Of a stretch of DNA of 64,000 nucleotides, positions 26,503 through 35,838 are shown in pieces. The position numbers and the translations under genes were made by a program. This DNA is from an uncultured Mollicutes bacterium (lineage in GTDB: Bacteria > Bacillota_I > Bacilli_A > ML615J-28 > CAG-313): contig UQAI01000002.1 of NCBI GenBank assembly GCA_900538885.1, positions 22,425 through 86,424 of the forward strand, written 5' to 3'. The notes beneath the pieces are model-generated. The model was not told the DNA's origin and did no database searches. It saw only the letters and a list, made by a program, of their open reading frames with translations. Numbering within the stretch: position 1 is the stretch's first letter; every line of letters starts with the position of its first letter.

Positions 26503-28929
26503 ATGACAACAGGATCAGTAGAAACACATGATGTGAAAAAACGTCTTGAAGATAAACTTTCCAACTATTTTGGGGTTTCTCCTCAAGACGCAAGTATAGA
26601 CCAAATATATAAAGCTGTAAGTATGACTGTAGTAGATATCTTACTAGAAAAGAAAAAACAATATAATAGAAAAGTTAAAGAACAAAAAGCTAAACGTATT
26701 TATTATTTATGTATGGAATTTTTAGTAGGTCGCAGTCTAAAAACAAATCTTTATAATTTAGGAGTTGTTGACAAATATGCCAAAGTTCTTAAAGATTATG
26801 GAATTGAATTAGATGATGTTTATGAACAAGAAAATGATGCAGGACTTGGTAATGGTGGATTAGGTCGCCTCGCTGCATGTTATATGGATTCCCTTGCATC
26901 TTTAGCGTACCCCGCTACAGGCTTTTCAATTCGTTATGAATATGGCTTATTTAAACAAAAAATAGTAAATGGATGGCAAACTGAAATGCCAGATGTATGG
27001 CTACCAGGGGGAGAAGTATGGCTTGTTCCTCGTAGTGATAGAGCGTTAAAGGTTCATTTTGGTGGATGGATTAGTGAAAAATATGTGGATGGAAAAATGA
27101 AGGTTGAATACCATGATGATAAGGTAGTAGAAGCAATGCCATACGACTTATTAATTTCAGGCGGCGATAGCGATGCTATTTCAACTCTTCGTCTATGGAG
27201 AGCTCGCAATGCAACTGAATTTGACATGAAGTCATTCTCACAAGGCGATTATTTCACCGCAATGGAAGAAAACGCTAAAGCTGAGTTAATATCAAAGGTT
27301 CTTTATCCATCAGATGATCACTATGAAGGAAAGACTCTAAGACTCAAACAACAATATTTCTTGGTAAGTGCTTCCATGCAAAATATTGTAAATGATCATG
27401 TTAAAAGATATGGAGATTTACACACTTTACCAGACTATGCCGCAATCCATATTAATGATACGCACCCTGCTCTTTGTGTGCCAGAATTAATGCGTTTATT
27501 AATGGATGAACATGGCTTTGGTTGGGATGAAGCATGGGATATTGTGACTAAGTGTTTAGCTTATACCAATCATACCGTTTTAGCAGAAGCCCTTGAAACT
27601 TGGGATGAAGCTTTACTTGCTAGAACACTTCCCCGTATTATCAGCATTATTTATGAAATTAATCGTCGTTATGTTTTAGAAATTCAAAAACTTAATCCTA
27701 ATGATTGGAATAAAATCAATCGTATGGCTATTGTGGGAAATGGTAGAATTAGAATGGCTAATTTAAGTGTTATTGCGAGTCATACGGTTAATGGAGTATC
27801 GGCCCTACATAGTGATATTATTAAAAATAGTATCTTTAAAGATTTCTATGAAATGACACCAAACAAGTTTACAAACGTAACTAATGGTATTGCTCATCGC
27901 CGATGGCTTCATCAATCTAATCCGCGTTTATCGGCTCTTTTAAATGATTCAATTGGAACATCTTGGTATAAAGATGCAAGTCGTTTAAAAGATTTTAGAA
28001 AATACGAGGATGATGAAAAAGTTTTAGAAGAATTGGGAAAAATCAAATATTTAAATAAATGTGATTTCGTTAATTCAATTTATCGTAAACAAGGTATAAT
28101 AATTGACCCATATACAAGATTTGATGTGCAAGTTAAAAGACTTCATGAATATAAAAGACAATTATTAAATGTTTTAAAAATAATTAGTTTATACAATAAA
28201 TTGAAAGAAAATCCCAACTTAGATGTAACCCCTCAAACCTTTATTTTTGGAGCGAAAGCAGCACCAGGATATTACCGTGCTAAAGAAATTATTGAATTAA
28301 TTAATTATATTTCACGTGATATTGAAATGCATCCAGAAATTAAAAAGAAACTTAATGTAGTGTTTGTTGAAGACTATTGTGTAACTCTAGCTGAAAAATT
28401 AATGCCAGCCAGTGAAATTAGTGAACAAATATCATTAGCCGGAAAAGAAGCAAGTGGAACTGGTAACATGAAGTTTATGATTAATGGTGCCATAACCTTT
28501 GGTACGATGGATGGAGCCAATGTTGAAATTTGTGATGCCGTTGGTGATGATAACATCTTTATTTTTGGTATGACTGCCAAAGAAGTAGATGAACTATGGA
28601 AACATGGATATAATTCAACATATTATTACAATAATAATAGCGAAATTAGAAAAATAATAGCAAGTCTTAAAAAAGGATTTGCGGGAAAAAGTTTTGAAAA
28701 TATTGCGGACTACCTATTAACAAGTAATGGTATAGCAGACCAATATATGTGTCTTGCGGATTTTGAAAGTTATATGGATACTTATCAAAAGATGGATACT
28801 ATCTACCAAGATAAGTTAAAATTCAACAAAATGTCACTTGTTAATATCAGTGAAGCAGGCAGATTTGCTGCAGATCGTAGTATAAAAGAATATGCAGATC
28901 GTATTTGGGGACTAAAGCCTGTCAAATAA
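26503..28929 (+). CDS. glgP: Glycogen/starch phosphorylase GlgP
   Basis: An 808-residue GT35 phosphorylase that releases glucose-1-phosphate from glycogen. GLGNGGLGRLAACYMDS near residue 120 and the PLP-Lys motif EASGTGNMKFMINGA near residue 650 are intact, as is DVQVKRLHEYKRQ. No long N-terminal regulatory extension is present. It closes the glg operon; only a weak AT-rich hairpin separates it from pfkA. Confidence 0.97.
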   Translation: MTTGSVETHDVKKRLEDKLSNYFGVSPQDASIDQIYKAVSMTVVDILLEKKKQYNRKVKEQKAKRIYYLCMEFLVGRSLKTNLYNLGVVDKYAKVLKDYGIELDDVYEQENDAGLGNGGLGRLAACYMDSLASLAYPATGFSIRYEYGLFKQKIVNGWQTEMPDVWLPGGEVWLVPRSDRALKVHFGGWISEKYVDGKMKVEYHDDKVVEAMPYDLLISGGDSDAISTLRLWRARNATEFDMKSFSQGDYFTAMEENAKAELISKVLYPSDDHYEGKTLRLKQQYFLVSASMQNIVNDHVKRYGDLHTLPDYAAIHINDTHPALCVPELMRLLMDEHGFGWDEAWDIVTKCLAYTNHTVLAEALETWDEALLARTLPRIISIIYEINRRYVLEIQKLNPNDWNKINRMAIVGNGRIRMANLSVIASHTVNGVSALHSDIIKNSIFKDFYEMTPNKFTNVTNGIAHRRWLHQSNPRLSALLNDSIGTSWYKDASRLKDFRKYEDDEKVLEELGKIKYLNKCDFVNSIYRKQGIIIDPYTRFDVQVKRLHEYKRQLLNVLKIISLYNKLKENPNLDVTPQTFIFGAKAAPGYYRAKEIIELINYISRDIEMHPEIKKKLNVVFVEDYCVTLAEKLMPASEISEQISLAGKEASGTGNMKFMINGAITFGTMDGANVEICDAVGDDNIFIFGMTAKEVDELWKHGYNSTYYYNNNSEIRKIIASLKKGFAGKSFENIADYLLTSNGIADQYMCLADFESYMDTYQKMDTIYQDKLKFNKMSLVNISEAGRFAADRSIKEYADRIWGLKPVK

Positions 28930-28940
28930 AAGCGAATAAG

Positions 28941-28969
28941 TTTATTTTTTGTAACAAATTTAGTATAAT
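28941..28969 (+). promoter_or_regulatory. Possible promoter of pfkA
   Basis: TATAAT (28964-28969) with a weak TTTATT (28941-28946) 17 bp upstream. Read-through from glgP is also possible. Confidence 0.45.
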
Positions 28970-29008
28970 AGTTAAGGAAAAAAATTAGTAGGGTTAGGAG
29001 GAATAAAT

Positions 29009-29992
29009 ATGGAGACAAAAGATCCTAAAAAACAAATAAGATCAATCGGTGTATTAACTTCTGGTGGTGATGCTCCTGGTATGAATGCTGCTATTCGTGC
29101 CGTTGTCAGAACAGCACTAAATTTTGGTATTGACGTATATGGAATATATGATGGATACCGCGGTTTAGTTGAAGGTAACATTGTTAAGATGGATCGTTCT
29201 TCAGTTACTGATATCATTAATAGAGGTGGCACTATCTTAGGTTCTGCTAGATTAAAAGAATTTGCTTCTCCTGAAGTTACCCAAATAGGAATTGATAACC
29301 TAAGAAAACTTGGAATCGATGCCTTAGTAACAATTGGTGGAGATGGCACATATCATGGTGCTTTAAGAATGAGTAGAATGGGATTAAATTGTATTGGTCT
29401 TCCTGGAACCATTGACAATGATATTGCATCAACTGAATATACAATTGGCTTTAACACAGCTGTAAATACAGCACTAGATGCAATCGATAAATTACGTGAT
29501 ACTTGTAACTCTCATCAAAGATGTTCAATAGTTGAAGTAATGGGCCGTTATTGTGGAGATATAGCATTTGCATCTGCTCTTGCAGGTGGTGCTGATATGG
29601 TTATAACCTCAGAAACTGGTTTTGATCTTCCAACAGTAATTGATATGTGTAAAAAATATAAAGAAGAAAATCGTAGACACATCATTATCATAATTACTGA
29701 ACATATTACTGATGTTCATGAACTTGCGAAAAAGATTGAGGAACATTCAGGATATAGTGCAAGAGCAACAGTACTTGGCCATATTCAACGTGGTGGATGT
29801 CCAACCGCATATGACAGAAATTTAGCTAGTCGCTTAGGCTCAGCAGCTGTAGAAGAACTAGTAGCAGGTAAAGGCGGCCTATGTATGGGTATTTTTGATA
29901 ATAAGGTTGTAGCAACCCCAATCGAAGATGCTTTCAAAATGACTAAATCAATGTATGCTGGTTATGAAAGTTTAATAAAAAGATTATCATAA
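29009..29992 (+). CDS. pfkA: 6-phosphofructokinase
   Basis: A 327-residue ATP-dependent phosphofructokinase I, the committed step of glycolysis. GVLTSGGDAPGMNAAIRA, IGGDGTYHGA, and the catalytic GTIDNDI region with the conserved Asp are present. The Gly of the GGDGT motif (rather than the GGDDS of PPi-dependent forms) indicates ATP use. TAGGAGGA precedes the ATG. Its place after glgP couples glycogen breakdown to glycolysis. Confidence 0.97.
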   Translation: METKDPKKQIRSIGVLTSGGDAPGMNAAIRAVVRTALNFGIDVYGIYDGYRGLVEGNIVKMDRSSVTDIINRGGTILGSARLKEFASPEVTQIGIDNLRKLGIDALVTIGGDGTYHGALRMSRMGLNCIGLPGTIDNDIASTEYTIGFNTAVNTALDAIDKLRDTCNSHQRCSIVEVMGRYCGDIAFASALAGGADMVITSETGFDLPTVIDMCKKYKEENRRHIIIIITEHITDVHELAKKIEEHSGYSARATVLGHIQRGGCPTAYDRNLASRLGSAAVEELVAGKGGLCMGIFDNKVVATPIEDAFKMTKSMYAGYESLIKRLS

Positions 29993-30000
29993 AGAATACA

Positions 30001-30034
30001 CACTTCATATTTCGGTATGAAGTGCCCTTTTTAC
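30001..30034 (+). terminator. Intrinsic terminator after pfkA
   Basis: CACTTCATA (30001-30009) pairs with TATGAAGTG (30016-30024), a 9-bp stem, followed by CCCTTTTT. Confidence 0.82.
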
Positions 30035-30064
30035 TTCTTTTCTTGAAATAAAATATCTGATATG

Positions 30065-30094
30065 TTACAATTATGGTAAATGATGCTTTATAAT
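30065..30094 (+). promoter_or_regulatory. Promoter of the lipoprotein-metalloprotease pair
   Basis: TTACAA (30065-30070), an 18-bp spacer and TATAAT (30089-30094). A second TATAAT lies at 30099-30104. Confidence 0.6.
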
Positions 30095-30124
30095 AGCATA
30101 TAATAATGAGAAAGGAGAACTTGA

Positions 30125-30997
30125 ATGAAAAAAATATTTTTATTATTAATGATGATCGTGTTAGCATTTGCCTTGCCAGGTTGTATTAAAACAACAACAA
30201 ATTATGATGAAGATTTTGAAAATGTTAGTAGGATATTAGAACTTACTTATATGAAAAGGGATATGATTACGTATGATTTTGAGGATGAAGTTAATAGAAT
30301 ACAAGATGGTACTCATACCTTTTATACAACTAGATTAATTGATGATAAAAGCTATTATTATTGTGGATATTTTGATCCTGAAATAACAGAAACACCAGGC
30401 TGGTTATCTTATGAATCAAGTAAAAAAGGAACATGGTTAAGGTATGATAAACAAGAAGACATACCAACAACGTATGGTGGTAAAAAAATATTTTTTAAAT
30501 ACAAAGTCTACATTATAAAAGTAGAAAAGGACATAATAAATAATAAAACATATAATAGAAAAATTAAATATTATCAGGATATGTTTGATGGACTTTTAGG
30601 ACCTGGAAATTTTAGAAAAGGTAATAATTTATTATTGTTCTACCGTAAAAATTTATCTTTAGCACACTTTAATATTCATGGAGTTCAAAATGTGTTTTTT
30701 ACAAATTTTAATTATCTTTGGACTCATCAGTTAGAAATAAATGAAGATCAAAGTAAAGATATTGTTTTTGATAATTATCAAAAAACTTATAGCACAATAA
30801 CAGGTGAACTAGAAAAAAGTACATATGTTTTTCCAGATGAAGTAAGACAATACTTCAAAATATTAGAACCATATGCTAGAGAAGATCCAACCCTAGATGA
30901 AAATCCATATAGTTCAAAATATACATATGTAGTATATACAAAAGTTAGAATTAACCTTGATATTATAACTGCACTAGTGAAAGGAGAACTTGAATAA
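30125..30997 (+). CDS. Lipoprotein of unknown function
   Basis: A 290-residue protein with a classical lipoprotein signal: MKK, a hydrophobic core, and a lipobox ending ALPGC at Cys20. The mature part is rich in Tyr, Asp and Lys and has no domain I recognise. AAAGGAGAA precedes the ATG. Its 3' end overlaps the following metalloprotease gene by 8 bp, so the two are coupled and may act together at the cell surface. That link is inference. Confidence 0.78.
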   Translation: MKKIFLLLMMIVLAFALPGCIKTTTNYDEDFENVSRILELTYMKRDMITYDFEDEVNRIQDGTHTFYTTRLIDDKSYYYCGYFDPEITETPGWLSYESSKKGTWLRYDKQEDIPTTYGGKKIFFKYKVYIIKVEKDIINNKTYNRKIKYYQDMFDGLLGPGNFRKGNNLLLFYRKNLSLAHFNIHGVQNVFFTNFNYLWTHQLEINEDQSKDIVFDNYQKTYSTITGELEKSTYVFPDEVRQYFKILEPYAREDPTLDENPYSSKYTYVVYTKVRINLDIITALVKGELE

Positions 30998-33674
30998 AAA
31001 AACAATATTTGGTTTAATGGTGTTTGGAATAGTTATTTTCTTGTTTACTATTACAAGTACTAGAATTAATGCACATAGAAGGTTACTATTAGTTGATTAT
31101 GATGAATGTGAAAGTGATGATAAATTATGGTATTATTTAAATGAAGAAGATTTAAAAGATACAAATGGAATTCATAAATATTACCATTTACCACAAGATG
31201 TCACAACAATTAAATATTATTTTTCAGAAGTAGGTGAAAAAGGTAGAGACATAACCTGGAATTCTGAAGTTAGTGCTACAATGGCTGAAGAAGTGAAAAC
31301 TGCTTATGTTAACAGTATGAAAAAATGGAATGATGTGTATTATTATACTTATGATGAAGATGGCAATATGACAAAAAATCGTATAATTAATATTGTCGAA
31401 GGAACTGAAGAAGACAATAATCTAATTATTTATCCAGAATATGCTCATGAAAGTAATTTAGCTTCAACATACCATTTGGATTCTTCAATTAAAATACCAA
31501 CGGGCAGTATAACTGAGCATTATCATTATGATAAATGGTACATGAAAGTGTCGCCAGGAGCATTTAATAATCTACATAGTAAAGAAGAACTAGCAATTTC
31601 ATATGAACGTACAGGTGCACATGAAATTGGTCATGTATTAGGCTTAAATGATATCGATAACTGTTGTTCTAAAATACCAAAAGATAAAGGGCATCACACA
31701 GATGCACTGATGGGGTATGGAAAAATAATTGATAGAAAATGTGATATTACATATAAAGATATTGCTGGAGTTAGTGTGACAAGGGGATTCCATGATGAAA
31801 TTGATCATGTATGGATGAAAAGAATAGAAGAAGATGGAACAAAATCTTTAATTTGTGCATTATGTAATGGAGTTAAAAGAAATGTAAGTTTGGACGCAGA
31901 TGGTTCATATCGTGGCAGTTACGTAAGAGAATATAAAAGTTGTGATCATTATGGAGGAACAAACGCAGAAATGCTAGTAGTAGCAGAAGCTAAAAATAAA
32001 CTATTTGTTAAATGCTTATATTGTCGAAGAATTGAAGAAATAGTTGTTGATGACACATATTCAATGGGAAGTTATACGCCTACAATAAATCGTGAAATAT
32101 CTTTATCAAATAGTCAAATTAAATATTACGAACTAAATGTAAATTATGCTAAAAATTATGAATTTTTAGTTCAAGGGACATCAAAAGTTAATTTTGAAAT
32201 ATTATCAGAAAATTATAATATAGTTAAAACAACTGATATAGATAATAATGATAACATTATGCATACCATTGTGCAACTACCAATAGGAAAATACTATCTT
32301 AAAGTTATAAATGATAGTGATGAACTAAACACAGTAAATTTCAAAATTCAATCAAGAACCACAATATATTTAAGTCAAAATTGCGATAATGATATATTAC
32401 TGAATAATTTTAATGGCATTATTGATTACTATTTTGTTAATGATGACAAACCTGGTTTTTATAGGTTTACGATAAGCGGTGAAATGAAAGATGGTACAAC
32501 AGTTACGTATCCATTAAATTGTATTAGAGTCTATGATAATGAAAATAAAATAACACCAATGAAAAAAATTGATAATGAATTAGACTATAAAAATGTTGCA
32601 ACCAACGAGTATGGTGATAATAGTATGATAGTGCTTTTACCAAGAACTGGATATTATTATCTAAGTATTAATTTTTATCAAGAAGGATTAAATAAATTGA
32701 TACTTAGAATTGAAAATACTGAGGAAAGTTCAAACTTAAATTTGTTTAATTTGTCTGAAACAGGAAGTGATACAGCTGTTGTTTTCAATGAGGAAACAAG
32801 AGGTGATAAATTTAAATCATTAATTCTTGAACAAAAGGGTCAATTTGTTATTTCCACAAATTACTTAGGAAGTTTACAAAATAAAGTTTCAATTATTGTA
32901 ATTAAAGTTAATTATAATAGTGCTCGCAACTTATATACTTTTAGTACACAAATGCTTAGTTTGTTAGATGAAGAAAATCCATATACCGTGACAATTCTTA
33001 CATTAGATGCTGGAGAATATTATATAGGATATCTCAATAACTATGATTCAGGCAGCGTTATAATTGAGTTTGAAAGACTAATTACAGTTTCTGGTAGTAA
33101 GTATTTGATAACTGATCCTAGTGCTGATACACTTTATGGTAGCGAGGTAAGGTATAATAATGGAGCGTTTCAGGGGATAACTGTGACAATTGGATTTACT
33201 AGATTTATTTATTTTGATAGTACATTTATAGAAGTTCCGTCTTTGTCACGACTTGATTATGATTGGTATTCAAGTGATGAATCAATAGCTACAATATCAC
33301 CATATGGAACTTTATTTGGTAAAAATGCTGGAACTGTTAAAATAATGGCAGTACACAAAAGTAACCCAACTATTGTTTTTGTTAAAGAATTTATAGTGAA
33401 AAAGGATAATAGGATTGAAGATTTAACAATTGATATTGTTGATACAGTTAATTATGCTGAGAGTGGACAATTATATCAAATTAGATTGACTGATGAAAAT
33501 TCGCCATATCCATTAAATTCATTATATGACTGGAGAATTCTTCCGCCTAATAATTACGAAAAAGTAAGTTCAATTGGTACTTTTCATATAAATAATACAG
33601 GATTAATAGTAGTAGAAGGAAGATACAAACTCAATTCTAAGGTTGTAATTAGATTAACAATTACAGCTAAATAA
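30990..33674 (+). CDS. Secreted metzincin-type metalloprotease with a C-terminal Ig-like (Big_2) domain
   Basis: An 894-residue exported protein. A signal/anchor helix (about residues 8-25) is followed by a protease domain with HEIGHVLGLND at 211-221. This matches HExxHxxGxxD, the zinc motif of metzincins whose third ligand is Asp, as in snapalysin-type enzymes. A Met-turn candidate ALMGYG follows at 239-244. Cysteines of two CxxC-type pairs lie just after (ALCNG, CLYCRR). The middle is beta-rich repeats of the pre-peptidase/jelly-roll type. A Big_2-like domain near residues 740-805 has WYSSDESIATISPYGTLFGKNAGT. No LPxTG or C-terminal membrane helix is seen, so it is probably released. Translation starts at TTG, close behind AAAGGAG inside the lipoprotein gene. 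Confidence 0.82.
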   Translation: MNKKTIFGLMVFGIVIFLFTITSTRINAHRRLLLVDYDECESDDKLWYYLNEEDLKDTNGIHKYYHLPQDVTTIKYYFSEVGEKGRDITWNSEVSATMAEEVKTAYVNSMKKWNDVYYYTYDEDGNMTKNRIINIVEGTEEDNNLIIYPEYAHESNLASTYHLDSSIKIPTGSITEHYHYDKWYMKVSPGAFNNLHSKEELAISYERTGAHEIGHVLGLNDIDNCCSKIPKDKGHHTDALMGYGKIIDRKCDITYKDIAGVSVTRGFHDEIDHVWMKRIEEDGTKSLICALCNGVKRNVSLDADGSYRGSYVREYKSCDHYGGTNAEMLVVAEAKNKLFVKCLYCRRIEEIVVDDTYSMGSYTPTINREISLSNSQIKYYELNVNYAKNYEFLVQGTSKVNFEILSENYNIVKTTDIDNNDNIMHTIVQLPIGKYYLKVINDSDELNTVNFKIQSRTTIYLSQNCDNDILLNNFNGIIDYYFVNDDKPGFYRFTISGEMKDGTTVTYPLNCIRVYDNENKITPMKKIDNELDYKNVATNEYGDNSMIVLLPRTGYYYLSINFYQEGLNKLILRIENTEESSNLNLFNLSETGSDTAVVFNEETRGDKFKSLILEQKGQFVISTNYLGSLQNKVSIIVIKVNYNSARNLYTFSTQMLSLLDEENPYTVTILTLDAGEYYIGYLNNYDSGSVIIEFERLITVSGSKYLITDPSADTLYGSEVRYNNGAFQGITVTIGFTRFIYFDSTFIEVPSLSRLDYDWYSSDESIATISPYGTLFGKNAGTVKIMAVHKSNPTIVFVKEFIVKKDNRIEDLTIDIVDTVNYAESGQLYQIRLTDENSPYPLNSLYDWRILPPNNYEKVSSIGTFHINNTGLIVVEGRYKLNSKVVIRLTITAK

Positions 33675-33700
33675 TGATGATTTTGAATAAAAAATAATAA

Positions 33701-33725
33701 AAAGGTACGTTTGTACCTTTTTTCG
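33701..33725 (+). terminator. Intrinsic terminator after the metalloprotease gene
   Basis: AAAGGTAC (33701-33708) pairs perfectly with GTACCTTT (33713-33720), followed by TTTC. Confidence 0.82.
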
Positions 33726-33777
33726 TGTTTTTTCTATAAAACTATTTTATATAATATATGAAATAGAGGTGAAAAAT

Positions 33778-35743
33778 ATGAATAAAAAAATTATTGACAA
33801 TTGTAGTGTTAATCTTTCTTTCCTTATTATATAGAAAAAATGTATATGCATCTAGTACAACTAAAGTACATTTAATATTTAATAAAATTTCATATGATGC
33901 TGGAGAAGAAATAAAACTGACAATTAATTTAGAAAACTTTAGTAAACTAAATGAAACTAAGGTTATCATTAAATGTAATGATAATGCTTTTGTTCCAATT
34001 ATGAAAAATGATAGATATGGACAAATTACTAATAATTCAATATATGAATCACCAATTATTAATGAATATGTTTTGGGTGGATATTTGAGATTTCAACTTC
34101 ATAAAGATAATTTATCTGAAGGATACTATTCAGGATATAAGAATAATGTAGGGGAGTTTTATTTTGAAACAAGAAAGAAAATAACAAATATTTATGATTA
34201 TTTTAGAAATGGTAATTTTGAATCTTTAACCACAGGCATTAATGTTTCATTATATGATATTTATAATCAAGAGATTTCAACGGAATTTAAATGGAGTGAA
34301 AAAATTAAAGTTGATTGGAATGTTGATAAATACCAACTAGAAGTTTATGATGAAATTCCTCTTTTTGTTAATGATATTAATATTACAAATCGTAATGAAA
34401 ATGAATATGATTTATTTTTTCAAGATAAAATTAATAATAAAAATCTAGGGAGTCAAGTAGTGACAATTGCAATTTATGACAAAGTAAATGCTGATTATAT
34501 TTTACTATCCAAAGTGGTAGAAGTGGTTGATACAACTTCGCCTGTGATTACAGGTAGTAATAATATAAGTGTTGAAAGTAATAAATTACGTGATTTTAAA
34601 ATTACTGAGTATTTTGTGGCTAGCGATAATTATGATAAAACTCCTGAGGTTGTGATTACTTATTATGATGTTGATAATAAATTAATTAATAATCAAAATC
34701 TTTTTTTAGAATATTTATTAACTCATGTCCAAGCTAAAGTTGTCATAAAAAGTTTAGATAGTAGTGGTAATGCTAGTGATGAATTTGAAATAATAATTGA
34801 AATAAAAGATGTAGAAGCACCAACAGTTGATTATCCCAAAGAAATTAACATAAAAGATGTAGAAATTGCAGATTTTGACTTTATGAATTATGTAACAGTA
34901 ACCGATGACTATGATTCTAATCCTAGATTTATAATTACATATTTGTGTGAAAATATAGAAATAGAAGACCAAATAGATGCACTATTACGAGGAAAAAAAG
35001 TAATTGTAAGATATTACGTAGAGGATAAAAGCAGTAATAAAACGCAAAATTACGAGACGAAAATTGAGGTTTTAGATACTACACCACCAATAATTAATAA
35101 TGTTGAAAATATAGAAATAACGGATCAAGAAGCCATTAATTTTGATTTTTCCAAGTTAGTTAGTATTAGTGATAATATTGATAAAAACCCTAAAATTAAT
35201 TTTACATATTATCTTGAAAGTCAGGAAGTATCACGTGATGAATGGAAAAAAGCAATAGTTAGGGGACATAAAGGCGTAATCAAATATTATGGAATTGATG
35301 CAAGTAATAATAAAACAAGCGCGTTCGATACGGAAATAATCGTTTGTGATATTACACCGCCAGTTATTAAAATTCACAATATTAAAGAGGGAAATAAGTA
35401 TCTAAAAATAGAAAAACTAGACTATGAGGTGTTAGATAACTTTGATGGAAATATTGATATTAGTGTAACTCTTAATGGGGTCGAATACCATAATGAAGGA
35501 ATTACTAAACCTGGTGAATATGTATTTAAAGTAACAGCAGTTGATTCAAGTGGAAATGAATCAATTAAAGAAGTAAAATTTGAAATTATTGAAAACAATG
35601 TCATAGGTTGTGGGGGAGATATTGAATGCTATTTGGATAATTATTTTGTGGTAGTGGTTATTGCGGGGATCTTAATGGCAATTATTTTAACAATTTTTAT
35701 TGTAAGACTTTGTCTTTGGCAAAAGAAAAAGCAAGTAAAATAA
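33778..35743 (+). CDS. Ig-repeat surface protein with C-terminal membrane anchor; start disrupted by an A7 frameshift
   Basis: The main frame runs from a TTG at 33794 (649 residues). It has a short hydrophobic signal, an N-terminal beta-domain of about 190 residues, and four Ig-like repeats each beginning near a D(T/V)xxP(P/T) motif. A CxxDIECYLDN segment, a transmembrane helix and a basic KKKQVK tail follow. It is a type I surface protein, probably adhesive or wall-associated. The expected start is the ATG at 33778 behind GAGGTGAAAAAT. An A7 run (33784-33790) puts it out of frame, and it stops after 18 codons. With one A fewer, the protein would begin MNKKLLTIVVLIF, a perfect signal peptide. 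No ribosome binding site precedes the TTG. Confidence 0.72.
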
Positions 35744-35792
35744 AAAACTTTAATGCTTATAAGATAATTTACTTTCCAAAAAAATATGAATA

Positions 35793-35801
35793 TGCTATAA
35801 T
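35793..35801 (+). promoter_or_regulatory. Extended -10 promoter of metG
   Basis: TGC directly precedes TATAAT (35796-35801). The -35 (TTTCCA, 35773-35778) is poor. Confidence 0.6.
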
Positions 35802-35838
35802 ATCTTAGTTAATTAATGGATAGATAGGAGATAGAAAT

